Source: a virus. From it: a stretch of DNA of 57,503 bases. Positions 22,479 to 31,100 of the stretch are shown here, one piece after another; the stretch's first letter is position 1; each line of letters begins with the position of its first letter. The notes below the pieces were generated by a model, which saw only the letters and a list, made by a program, of their open reading frames with translations, searched no databases and was not told the DNA's origin. Where the stretch lies: positions 1 to 57,503 of IMG/VR virus record IMGVR_UViG_3300022221_000009, one strand, 5' to 3'. The position numbers and the translations under genes were made by a program.

Positions 22479-22766
22479 ATGAGTGAACATGAATTAAAAA
22501 CAGATTCAAAAGTATTTGACGATGTTGCCGCAGGCTGTAAGTCTTTTGAAATTCGTTTCAATGACCGCGGATACCGGCAAGGCGATTTACTTATTTTACG
22601 GAAAACAAAACATACCGGGAAAGAAATGAAAGAAGGTAAGCCGCTAGAATATATTGGCCCTCCTTTGTATGTATACGTTACTTACATTCTGTATGGCCCT
22701 ATCTATGGGCTAGCTGATGGCTGGGTAATTATGGCAATTAAGCCAAGAGATACCGCTGGCAAGTAA
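22479..22766 (+). CDS. DUF3850 (ASCH/PUA-like) protein
   Basis: A 95-residue protein beginning MSEHELKTDSKVFDDVAAG, then KSFEIRFNDRGYRQGDLLIL, the signature of DUF3850, and ending in a YGLADGWVIMAI strand. The family has an ASCH/PUA-like fold that may bind RNA; the exact role is unknown. Flanked on both sides by the boundary repeat. Confidence 0.85.
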   Translation: MSEHELKTDSKVFDDVAAGCKSFEIRFNDRGYRQGDLLILRKTKHTGKEMKEGKPLEYIGPPLYVYVTYILYGPIYGLADGWVIMAIKPRDTAGK

Positions 22767-22789
22767 CATATACGATAAGGGGAATAGAT

Positions 22790-23083
22790 ATGAGCAAAAG
22801 AATGTGCGATAACCACCCAGATAGGCTGTCAATAAAGCTTGTCCGAATATATCCGTACCCTGACGCGCCTGAATTATTGTATATGTGCACTGAATGCCTA
22901 AAAGAACATGAGCAAGCAGAAAAAGAAAATGCTATTGACAATTGTGACTGGTGTGGCAAAGAGGCTGATAAGTTTCATGCCACCAAAGATATTGACGAAG
23001 GGTTAGCCGGAATATACTACAAGGTTTGCGACCCATGCTATAAAAAATATCAGGCTCAATTACGTCAAGAGCTTGTTGATTAA
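22790..23083 (+). CDS. Cys-rich zinc-binding-like protein, 97 residues
   Basis: It has MCDNHPDRL and MCTEC in the first third, then CDWCGKEAD and VCDPC, suggesting two treble-clef or ribbon zinc sites. Boundary repeats flank it. No named family. Confidence 0.65.
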   Translation: MSKRMCDNHPDRLSIKLVRIYPYPDAPELLYMCTECLKEHEQAEKENAIDNCDWCGKEADKFHATKDIDEGLAGIYYKVCDPCYKKYQAQLRQELVD

Positions 23084-23104
23084 CATATACGATAAGGGGA
23101 ATAG

Positions 23105-23407
23105 ATGATGGATAAGCAAATTGAAGACATGAAGAAGTATACCGATCTTATCCCGTGGTATTGGATTGCTTATGGCGAAAAATGCTATGCGTTTGCTGTG
23201 GTCGAGGCGTTCCAGATAAATGAAGATGACCCGCTTCCCGATCCTGGCAGCATGCTTGAACTAGGGGATGATGGCTGGATTGGTAAAAATGGCACTCGCA
23301 TGATGATTAACGCCTACATCTCTGATATTGAGAGCCAGAACGGCGGGGCTATTTGCGCGTTTATTGCGGCTGCACATGCTCATTTTTTACCAACAGGCAC
23401 ATATTAA
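23105..23407 (+). CDS. Hypothetical 100-residue accessory protein
   Basis: Two adjacent ATGs (23105 and 23108) follow the repeat's AAGGGG. The product is acidic and aromatic-rich (IPWYWIAYGEKCYAF). No recognised family. Confidence 0.6.
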   Translation: MMDKQIEDMKKYTDLIPWYWIAYGEKCYAFAVVEAFQINEDDPLPDPGSMLELGDDGWIGKNGTRMMINAYISDIESQNGGAICAFIAAAHAHFLPTGTY

Positions 23408-23427
23408 CACACCATAGGGGAATAGTG

Positions 23428-23592
23428 ATGGAAATAAAAACTAAGGAAGATTACGAAAAAGCATGTAACGAATATGATGCAGCCCAACGGTTTTATACAG
23501 GTAGTGAAGACCCGGAGGTGATTAAAAAGGCTGGCGAGAGAGTGTCTGAGCTAGAAAAGGCTTTTGAAGATTGCGAATTCACGAACGATTAA
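23428..23592 (+). CDS. Hypothetical helical 54-residue protein
   Basis: Start at ATG 23428 after the second boundary type. Strongly charged and helical, without Gly-rich turns, suggesting a coiled coil. Confidence 0.6.
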   Translation: MEIKTKEDYEKACNEYDAAQRFYTGSEDPEVIKKAGERVSELEKAFEDCEFTND

Positions 23593-23610
23593 CACACCAT
23601 AGGGGGAGTG

Positions 23611-23856
23611 ATGGACAATACCAGCACAGCGACACAAAAAACGGATGACATAATGACAATAGAGAAGATTAATGAAGCTGTCGCATTAATAAAAGCCTTG
23701 GTTCCTAAAGAGGCTCCAGAAGATTGTCATTTAATTAGAGGCGTAACTGGTTTAAATATCATAAAGAATAACATGATGCCAGATGACACCATCATGGTAA
23801 GCAAAAGACTGTTTGATATGATATTTGAGTCAGCACAGGAACAGGATAATGAGTGA
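23611..23856 (+). CDS. Hypothetical 81-residue accessory protein
   Basis: The ATG at 23611 follows AGGGGG in the boundary repeat. Helical, with a central EAPEDCHLIRGVTG segment. It overlaps the next gene by 8 bp. Unrecognised. Confidence 0.55.
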   Translation: MDNTSTATQKTDDIMTIEKINEAVALIKALVPKEAPEDCHLIRGVTGLNIIKNNMMPDDTIMVSKRLFDMIFESAQEQDNE

Positions 23857-24256
23857 TACAGGCAGACCAGATTCAGGGAAAAACATTTACAAGCACGGCA
23901 GACTTAAAACACGTAAAGAAATGGACGAAGATAGAATGAATGAGATGAAAGATATAACAGGAGGAAAGATTGAACAATTAACAGATAAAGCTCTTAATGG
24001 GGCTTTAAGGGATAGCATCAAAGTTGTTGCCAGTCCCGCTGAATTATTGAAACAAATATCCCAACTCCAAACAGAGAATGAAAGGCTGAGGGATGCGCTA
24101 AATGATGCGTATAAGTATATTCACAAACAAGGGACTTTAGGTGATTGGACCTGTAAGCAGTGTCGCCCTAGTAGCGGTATATTAGTTGATGGGTTTGTTT
24201 GTCAATTTCACAAGGCAGAAGCTGCATTACAGGACAATACGGCTGGAGGAAAATAA
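23849..24256 (+). CDS. Hypothetical protein with coiled coil and Cys/His tail
   Basis: 135 residues: a basic N-terminus, a leucine-heptad segment (LLKQISQLQTENERLRDAL, about 70-90) and a C-terminal CKQC...CQFH pattern that could bind zinc. Such small leucine-zipper proteins recur in phage accessory regions. The stop overlaps the next start by one base. Confidence 0.6.
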   Translation: MSDTGRPDSGKNIYKHGRLKTRKEMDEDRMNEMKDITGGKIEQLTDKALNGALRDSIKVVASPAELLKQISQLQTENERLRDALNDAYKYIHKQGTLGDWTCKQCRPSSGILVDGFVCQFHKAEAALQDNTAGGK

Positions 24257-24414
24257 TGGATAAGACTGAAGAACTAACCAAAGCCGCCGAAGCAATTAAC
24301 ACCCTGGCGTTATTATTTCAGGCCGACAGTGAAGAGATCATCGAATTACTGACCGGCACTGTTGTTGATGAAGAAGAAGCGGGACAGTTGAAGTTAATTT
24401 GCGAGGGGGAATAG
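24256..24414 (+). CDS. Hypothetical acidic 52-residue protein
   Basis: Helical and acidic (ADSEEIIELL, VVDEEEAGQ). Its GGAGG site lies in the last codons of the previous gene. Its stop TAG overlaps the next leader. Unknown function. Confidence 0.5.
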   Translation: MDKTEELTKAAEAINTLALLFQADSEEIIELLTGTVVDEEEAGQLKLICEGE

Positions 24415-24416
24415 CT

Positions 24417-25001
24417 ATGAACACCGAAGCATATCCATTGCAATGGCCAGAAGGCCGACCACGGACACCAAAACACAGCAGAATTGATTCTAAAATGTCT
24501 GACAAGTTTACTCAGACCAGAGATCAATTAATAAATGAAATAAAACTCCTAAAAGGTAAATTACCGGTTATATCGTCTTGCTTAATGTTGAGAAAGGACG
24601 GTCTTCCTTTATCTCATCAAAGAGCCCCCGAGGATACTGGTGTAGCTGTTTATTTTACTTACAACGATAAACAAATGTGTTTTGCTTGCGACAAATACAA
24701 AAAGATTGCGCACAACTTACGGGCCATCACTTTAACAATCGAAGCTCTAAGAGGCATTGCCAGATGGGGGACCGGCGACATGATGGAACAGGCCTTTTCT
24801 GGTTTCGCTGCCCTGCCAGACCATAGTGGTGAATCATGGCGGGATATTCTTGGCGCACACGATGTTAACTCTATCTCTGCCATAGAGCATAAATACAAGT
24901 TATTGCGATCAAAATACCATCCAGACAAAGGCGGCGATGCGGTAATGTTTCATAAAATCAATAAGGCTTGGGAACAGGCAAAGGCAGAATGTGAGGATTG
25001 A
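24417..25001 (+). CDS. Second J-domain protein, C-terminal J-domain
   Basis: A 194-residue protein with a soluble N-terminal region, including a CFACDKYKKIAHNLRAI segment (about 87-103), and a J-domain at the C-terminus: WRDILGAHD, IEHKYKLLRSKYHPDKGG (His168-Pro-Asp) and FHKINKAWEQAK. HPD should let it stimulate host DnaK. This architecture, J-domain last, is a known phage form. It differs from the minimal J-domain protein at 8000. Confidence 0.85.
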   Translation: MNTEAYPLQWPEGRPRTPKHSRIDSKMSDKFTQTRDQLINEIKLLKGKLPVISSCLMLRKDGLPLSHQRAPEDTGVAVYFTYNDKQMCFACDKYKKIAHNLRAITLTIEALRGIARWGTGDMMEQAFSGFAALPDHSGESWRDILGAHDVNSISAIEHKYKLLRSKYHPDKGGDAVMFHKINKAWEQAKAECED

Positions 25002-25003
25002 TT

Positions 25004-25150
25004 GTGAGTGATGTAACCTGCCCATACTGCAACAACCTGGCTGAGCTGACCAGTTCAACAGAAGTCTATAACGGGCGCGACTATGGCCCTGTGTATCTCT
25101 GCCGGCCGTGCTGGGCTTATGTCGGCTGTCACTCGGGTACCACACATTGA
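25004..25150 (+). CDS. DUF3268-like zinc protein, truncated at C-terminus
   Basis: GTG start. The 48 residues contain CPYCNNLAEL, EVYNGRDYGPVYLC and CRPCWAYVGCHSGT, the beginning of a DUF3268-type protein. Family members usually continue with a conserved C-terminal half of about 60 residues; here a stop follows directly. Probably a truncated relic, though the zinc knuckle could still fold. Confidence 0.6.
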   Translation: MSDVTCPYCNNLAELTSSTEVYNGRDYGPVYLCRPCWAYVGCHSGTTH

Positions 25151-25308
25151 AAGCAACATGTAAACATAAATTTATTTCTACGGGATACAAAGTTCCGATT
25201 TACCCTCATATTGGGCCACCTCATGTAGCAAAACGTACTCAGCTGAGGTATGCAATTATTTATGAATGTAAATATTGTGGTTTCCAAGAAAATAGAGAAG
25301 CACTTTAA
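25147..25308 (+). CDS. Possible small zinc protein, TTG start
   Basis: An ORF of 53 codons starting at TTG overlapping the previous stop (TTGA). It has a CKH near the start and CKYCGF near the end, suggesting one zinc site. The ribosome site is weak. Uncertain. Confidence 0.45.
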   Translation: MKATCKHKFISTGYKVPIYPHIGPPHVAKRTQLRYAIIYECKYCGFQENREAL

Positions 25309-25314
25309 CTGCTT

Positions 25315-26694
25315 ATGCCAGAACTAACCATCAGCCAATACCAGGGAGTCCTGCGCGAAGCAGGCAAACTGGTACCATCTGCCCGAACGATTAAGCGGGA
25401 GATCGCGTCTGGCCGACTGGGGGGCTACAAGAAACCGGGTCCAACTGGGCGATATGTTGTTGATCCTGATCGCCCGATCTCGGATACTACCCAACCAGAG
25501 GGAATGGGAATGGGTGGAAATCGACTACGGATCCATGATGGGTTGCCGCCTAACTTATATAAGTATAAGAAGAGCGATACTTGGTATTTTAGGTACAAAA
25601 TACCGGAACATATTAAAAATATTCCGGAAAATGAACGCTGGCAACCTTTAGGATCAAACGAATCAAAGGCCATCGATGCGGCCAATCAATTTAACCAGAA
25701 GTTTGGTAAAGGGTCTGATTTAGTGGCCCAGGTATACGCACGTCTGGACTCTATTGATCGCCATTTCGGGAGATATGTACAGAAGTTTCTGACGCAGATC
25801 CTCCCCGCTCGACGTGTTGGTAAGCGTAAAGAGCCTATGAGTCCGAACACTATTACTGAATACACCCGAATTTGTAATGACTTTCTATCGATCTGGAATG
25901 AAAAATACTTTCCGGAAATTACCCAGGCCATCATAGCTGAATACCTGAATAAGCAGGTATCTGCAGCAGTTTATAACAAGCACCGTACTGTTTTAGGGTT
26001 AATTTGGAAATATGCGATCAGCGATGGATTGATTGAAGATAAAGTTAATTTACCATTAGCTATTGTGAAAAGGGATGGAGAAAAGACAAAACGTCACCGA
26101 CTTACATTGGAAGGCTACCAAGCAATATTTGAACATGCTTCCTTTGCTGTTCAATCAGCCATGGAGTTATCGATCAATTGTATTCAAAGGCGATCTGATA
26201 TTCGGATATGGAAATTTGATGATACATTGGATAACGGCATGGTTCGTCGAATTGTTTCAAAAACAAAATCACGAGGAATGGAAGCCTATATAATGATTCC
26301 GATCACGCTTCCTTTGATCCATTCTGAACGAGGATGTAAAACACTCAAAGAATTAATTAATAGCTGTCGTGATAATGTGCCCTCACCTTATCTGGTTCAC
26401 CATAAGCCATACCGTCGAAAGCTATCTAAACAGAAAGACCACTGGACACAATTAAGCAAAGAAGAAATATCAAATGGCTTTGCTGATGCCAGAGAGAGCA
26501 GTGCGTTTTATCAAAAACTACCACCGGAAGAACGTCCCACATTACATGAATGTATTGCCCTTGGTGAACATCTTATGGGAAATGCAGGCTATGATGAAAA
26601 GTGGATACAGCTGCTCCGAGGTCATCAAAAAATTGAGACAACCCGACTTTACCTGGAGGACCATGAATGGACAGTGATACCGATGCCATGTTAA
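25315..26694 (+). CDS. int: Tyrosine-recombinase integrase with unusual active site
   Basis: A 459-residue protein. An excisionase-like or MerR-like helix lies at 18-40, an arm/core-binding SAM-like domain at about 135-230 and the catalytic domain at 250-450. Catalytic Arg I is in CIQRRSDI (292-293), Lys near 317 (SKTKSRG), the second His in RGHQ (H437) and the nucleophile Tyr446 in TRLYLE. The usual H-x-x-R box reads HECI at 411-414, so the second catalytic Arg is Ile. attP with tRNA-Pro sequence follows directly. Confidence 0.9.
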   Translation: MPELTISQYQGVLREAGKLVPSARTIKREIASGRLGGYKKPGPTGRYVVDPDRPISDTTQPEGMGMGGNRLRIHDGLPPNLYKYKKSDTWYFRYKIPEHIKNIPENERWQPLGSNESKAIDAANQFNQKFGKGSDLVAQVYARLDSIDRHFGRYVQKFLTQILPARRVGKRKEPMSPNTITEYTRICNDFLSIWNEKYFPEITQAIIAEYLNKQVSAAVYNKHRTVLGLIWKYAISDGLIEDKVNLPLAIVKRDGEKTKRHRLTLEGYQAIFEHASFAVQSAMELSINCIQRRSDIRIWKFDDTLDNGMVRRIVSKTKSRGMEAYIMIPITLPLIHSERGCKTLKELINSCRDNVPSPYLVHHKPYRRKLSKQKDHWTQLSKEEISNGFADARESSAFYQKLPPEERPTLHECIALGEHLMGNAGYDEKWIQLLRGHQKIETTRLYLEDHEWTVIPMPC

Positions 26695-26975
26695 TTATTG
26701 GCCTCTTATTTGAGGCTCTATCTTGCGAATATCTTGCGAATATCTTGCGAATTAGAAAAAGCTAATATTCTCTAACTTATTGATTTAATTGGTCGGGACG
26801 GCAGGATTTGAACCTGCGACCACCACACCCCCAGTGTGGTATCGAAACGATAGTAAGTTATTGATTTAATTATTAAAAGCACCTGAATTACTCTTGGACA
26901 AATTAGTTATAACTGGTCATATCAATCAATAACTTACAGCTCGATATTGCGAATTGTATTGTAAGCGAAAAAACA
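26695..26975. other. attP region with integrase arm-type repeats
   Basis: A 280-bp non-coding region. It holds three tandem 11-bp repeats ATCTTGCGAAT at 26720-26752, the tRNA-derived core at 26790-26840, and copies of a TTATTGATTTAATT-type element at 26777-26790 and 26857-26870 with an inverted partial copy near 26923-26936. A GCCTC/GAGGC hairpin (26701-26715) just after the integrase may act as a weak terminator. The arrangement is that of a phage attachment site. Confidence 0.75.
26790..26840 (-). other. attP core: 3-prime half of a tRNA-Pro (GGG)
   Basis: Read on the minus strand, 51 bases correspond to the 3-prime part of a tRNA: anticodon arm CCACA-CTGGGGG-TGTGG with anticodon GGG, variable loop, T-arm with GGTTCAAATCC, acceptor strand and CCA end. 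No 5-prime half is present, so this is not a functional tRNA gene but the segment that restores the host tRNA-Pro gene after integration. Confidence 0.85.
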
Positions 26976-27329
26976 ATGAAAAAGATAATTCTATTTTACC
27001 TCATGATCCCCTGGCATGCGTATGCTGATGATTGGTCCACAGCTGACACATGGAGAGAGTCAGCATTCCAGGTTTTAAACTTGGTGGATTTAGGTCAAAC
27101 ATTAAATATTGTTAACCGAAGTGACTTGTATGAACAAAATCCAGTGTTAGGAAAGCATCCAAAAAAAAAGAAGGTGTATACCTATTTTATTGCGGGCGGT
27201 TTTGCCCACTACGGCATTTCAAGGTTTCTGACCCCTAAAAATCGGCAGATATGGCAATATGTGACAATCGGCTTTGGTGTCGGCACAGTCTGGCGTAATT
27301 ATACAATTGGCGTAAATATCGACTTTTAA
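26976..27329 (+). CDS. Exported protein with signal peptide, 117 residues
   Basis: N-terminal signal MKKIILFYLMIPWHAYA with a cleavage site near residue 17. The mature part contains LVDLGQTLNI, NPVLGKHPKKKKV and a C-terminal membrane-like segment, a pattern I know from small phage or prophage envelope proteins of unknown role. Lies beyond attP, so it could be a lysogen-expressed (moron) gene. Confidence 0.7.
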   Translation: MKKIILFYLMIPWHAYADDWSTADTWRESAFQVLNLVDLGQTLNIVNRSDLYEQNPVLGKHPKKKKVYTYFIAGGFAHYGISRFLTPKNRQIWQYVTIGFGVGTVWRNYTIGVNIDF

Positions 27330-27402
27330 ACCATAGACGGATATTTAACACAGTACTCAACTTGTGGTACCTTCCTCGATAAGGTCAAAAGGGGATGGTT
27401 CA

Positions 27403-27780
27403 ATGAGAATAATAACGCTATTAATTGTGGCGGCTTTACTCACCGCTTGCGCATCAGGTTCAGCAATACTTACCGGCACAAAACGCCCACCTATCAAGCA
27501 CACCAAAGTAAAAATCTATTCATCCCCACCATCACAGTATGAAGAAATAGGGCTTGTCCAGGCTGTCGGTAAGAGTGGATGGACAATGCAGCAAAAGCAG
27601 GATTACGCATTAAAGGAACTGAAAACTCAGGCCGCCAAATTGGGTGCCAATGGCGTCATACTGACAAATAATAGTATTGGCGAAGGGAGTAGTGCCGGCG
27701 TCGTTTCTGGGAATATGCTAATGATGGCCCCGGTACGTCATGCCCATCTTTCAGGCAAAGCGATTTACGTCAGCAAATAG
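27403..27780 (+). CDS. Predicted lipoprotein, 125 residues
   Basis: The start at 27403 gives a classic lipoprotein signal MRIITLLIVAALLTACAS with lipobox LTAC. The mature part (about 40-90) resembles small periplasmic lipoproteins with a YEEIGLVQA strand and an AAKLGANGVIL motif. Probably displayed on the inner or outer membrane in lysogens or late infection. The longer 5-prime reading lacks a signal. Confidence 0.75.
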   Translation: MRIITLLIVAALLTACASGSAILTGTKRPPIKHTKVKIYSSPPSQYEEIGLVQAVGKSGWTMQQKQDYALKELKTQAAKLGANGVILTNNSIGEGSSAGVVSGNMLMMAPVRHAHLSGKAIYVSK

Positions 27781-27795
27781 AATAGGTGATATTAA

Positions 27796-27963
27796 ATGTT
27801 TATCTATCCAGGGGTGGCAACGGGAATAGCGACTTTAAATAAAATAAAGATTGATAATGTACGGCATTCACTAGAACGGGAGGAAGCCTTTATTGAAAAA
27901 GAAAGGCGTGATCTGATAAATAAATTATATGACTTGTACCGGCTTAACAATATTTCAGGTTGA
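27796..27963 (+). CDS. Hypothetical charged 55-residue protein
   Basis: ATG at 27796, preceded by a modest AGGTG site. The C-terminal 30 residues form a highly charged helix (REEAFIEKERRDLI). It overlaps the next gene by 35 bp. Confidence 0.5.
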   Translation: MFIYPGVATGIATLNKIKIDNVRHSLEREEAFIEKERRDLINKLYDLYRLNNISG

Positions 27964-28195
27964 GATAGTCAACTTCATTGCCATGGCGATCACCATGGGG
28001 CCAGCCTTATTGGCCGGCCTTTATGTGTTTGCCCGAACTACCCGGAAAGTGGAAAGCCAGTACCAGACCCGGCATGGCTCGATGGAAAGACGAATCGCGC
28101 TAAACTTTGCCCTGATACCGGGCTTGATCGCCTTTGTATTATCCGCGGCCTTTCTTTCACTCCTGACCCAGCACCTTTTTTGCGTGTTCCCGTAG
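27929..28195 (+). CDS. Two-span membrane protein, 88 residues
   Basis: Two hydrophobic segments (about 12-34 and 60-84) joined by a basic loop (RTTRKVESQYQTRHGSMERR). Size and topology are holin-like, but the lysis genes are elsewhere, so another envelope role is equally possible. It converges with the giant gene, the 3-prime ends overlapping by 39 bp, with no terminator visible between them. Confidence 0.6.
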   Translation: MTCTGLTIFQVEIVNFIAMAITMGPALLAGLYVFARTTRKVESQYQTRHGSMERRIALNFALIPGLIAFVLSAAFLSLLTQHLFCVFP

Positions 28196-31100
28196 ATTCT
28201 CCATTTTCCGTTTGATCACCTGCTTCTGTTTCAGGTATTCCTGACCATCAATCAGATTCCGTTTTTTGTCCGACTCCAGCTGGAACATTTGACTACTTAG
28301 TGCACGCTGGATTTGATCGATATCCCGCGCATGCCAGGACAGACCGTATTTCACGTCATGGGGGGCCAGCTTGACACCGGCAGAGGATAAGAAAGCATAG
28401 CCGATCCCGTACTCACGGCCCAGCATGTCACGGCCACCCTTGATCGACCGTTCAATCTTTTGCCAGTACCAGGACTCCGGTATCCAGGGTGCTGCCGGCA
28501 TCCACGATCGCCACGCCCAGCCACCCAGCTTGGCTGCAGACTCCCCAGTGGTATCGATTTTCGAATCGACGATCTCCTTGCCGGTGAAGGCCTGCTTGTT
28601 CAAAGCCAATTCCCCAGCCAACATCAACGGGCCACTTAGCTGCAATGGCGCCGGTATCGGGAGTGCCCACTGACCCTGATTCATATCAAAGACATCCCCG
28701 GCCGGTATCCAGCGACGGATATCCAGGAAGACCGGGTTACCGTGTTCATCGTGCCAGGGCATGCGCATCATGCGAGGCACACCCGGCAGCCAAGTATTCC
28801 CTTGTGCTTGTTCACGCATGGAGCGGCGTTCCTCGTCCTCATCACCGGGCGATAGCATATAACCCAGGGCATTCACCATATAGGCAATCGTGGTGTACTT
28901 GGCCAGCTTCCACGGCCGTTCCGCAATGGATTTGGCGATCACCGGCACGGCCCGGTAGGTGTAGGCGATAAAGGGCAGCACAGTCCCGCGCATGGCGTTG
29001 ACCCAGGGTGCCCGAATATCGTAATTCAGGAACTGTTCACGCGCCGCACGGGCAGAGACATCCGGTTGATCACCGAGGGATAGACGGCGCATATAGGTGG
29101 CCATACGGAAAATCTCATCTTCCATCGAGTACCAGTCAATCATCCGTTTATCAGCCTTACCAACCCATTTCCAGATTGATTCGTACATCTGACTGAGGTT
29201 ATTCAGGCGACCCTCTGCCCCGCTGGCCTCGTCCAGATTCTGGCTTTTCAACTCTTCCAGGAGCGGGTCGAGGATCTGCCGGCGCACTTCCTGATCCACA
29301 AAGTTACTGCCAAACACCCCGTGCTCAACAGCATCCCGGTAGTCCTTGGTTTCATGGCGCAGGGCATACCAACCACGATACAGATCCTGCCAGCGAATAT
29401 CGGCCATATCCATAAAGATGAAGTTGGACATGATGTTATTCATGTGCACCACTGGGTTGCGGGCGGTCTTGTTCAGTTTCCACTGGGTCAGCAGCTTGCG
29501 CCACAAGCCCGGGACCTGGAGCCGACGCAGTTCATTCAGGTCACGCCAGATTTCCGCACGCACATACTTGCCGGCCAGAGGACCCCAGAGGCGTTTCGTT
29601 GTCCCGGGTAAGGTGGATTCTGGGATCTGCACCCATTCATAACCCACATACGTGGCCATGGCCCCCTTGGGGGTGGTGATGGTACCGGAATCGGGCGGTC
29701 CTTCTTCGGACCATACCCAGTTGGGGTTTTTGGCAATATCCGAGTAGAACCGTGCCGTGGACACATCATTGGCCAGCAACATATAGGACTTGGCCAGGAC
29801 ATACCGTGCATCGAGGATTTCCCCCATGGATTCACGCTCAGACTGCGTAAAGTCACGCCAGAGGGTGATCTTGTTGCCCTTGTAGCCGCGGGCCTCCCAG
29901 ATACCCTTGTTGTCCCAGCCCTTGTACATATTGGGCAGAGGCACGTCTGCAGGCCAGTAGCGACGGTCCAGGACACGCGGCTTGCGACCGGGCTCACCCA
30001 TTCCTTCGAAGGTTTCTGTGCCCTGCCCGACAGCCTGCACCTTGTCCAGCACGATAAACTTCATCCCCTGCAGGGAGCCGTCCGTCTTGTTTTTGAATTT
30101 CTGACGGCCCCACCAGTCAACCGGAACCGCATCAAGCAATTTGTCCTGCTCGATATTCATATTCATGCCCCGCTGGCGGAGCTGACTGCCAATCATCTTG
30201 GCTCGGCGGTTGGATAGCTGGTTATTGACCCAACGGCCCAAGCCGGTCTGTTCAATCTCATGCTTTTTGTACGCGCGGTGCAACCAGGTCCCCCGGTGGC
30301 GTTCATAGGTTTCCGCATCCAGCCAACCCAGTTCCACCAGTTCATGCCCCAGCTGGTCCAGGGCCTGACGAACCGGTGCCGCGATATCGTTCCACTCGGA
30401 ATCGGGAATTTGTTCACCTTCCAAAATGGCTTTGAAGACCTTGGCCTCTTTGACATCCATGCCCCGGTTCATCATGGTATTAATGAAATCAGCCCCTTCC
30501 ATCTGGATCCGACGCTTCTCGGCCTCACGCTCGAAGTCACGCTGTTTGTACTCTTCGGTCAGACCGTATCGATCGATCAAACCCGCACGTAAATGTTCAA
30601 GGAAAGGATTCATCCACCCCATATAGCCATCGGTATTGAACTTGCGATCCATCACCAGTTTTTCCAGTTGGTTATAGCCCTTCTTGGTTTTATCGGGCAC
30701 ACCGGCAATGTCGAAGGCCTTGCGGAAGACGCGATCAATTGGCTGACCTTTGCCCAGGCGGTCGAGGAGTTTCTTCTGGTTATCGGGGAGATCGTCGCGA
30801 TGGTCTTTGGAGATAGGGTCACCCAAGGAGAACATGACTTGACCTTGTTCCAGAACGGCGTCACGCATTTTTTTTGAGATATCAATGGAATGGGTAACCA
30901 AAGGATCTAATTGGTTTTCGTTTTTATTTACGAAAGCATCTGCTTCTTCTTCTGAGGCAAAAGTATCAAGGATATTTTCATCCATATCTACTACATGCCA
31001 TTCTCCCCGATTGTTACCCATAGCGAAGAGGCCTTTTAGGTATTTACGTTTACCAATATTAGTTTTACCAACTTTAGCCCCCCATTTTTTGACATACTTG

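Larger units (their letters stand above)
22184..23613 (+). repeat. Repeated gene-boundary cassette (stop-to-start repeats)
   Basis: Consecutive small genes are joined by almost the same sequence from stop codon to start codon. Full copies at 22452-22483, 22764-22794 and 23081-23110 read TAACATATACGATAAGGGGAATAGAT plus the start, with slight variation; a shorter copy is at 22184-22205. A second type, TAACACACCATAGGGG, occurs at 23405-23430 and 23590-23613. The repeats contain the ribosome site. They look like shuffling boundaries for accessory genes. Confidence 0.8.

Noticed and set aside
26790-26840. A functional tRNA-Pro gene
   Set aside because: Only the anticodon arm to CCA end is present; the D-arm and the 5-prime acceptor strand are missing, so it is an attP core.
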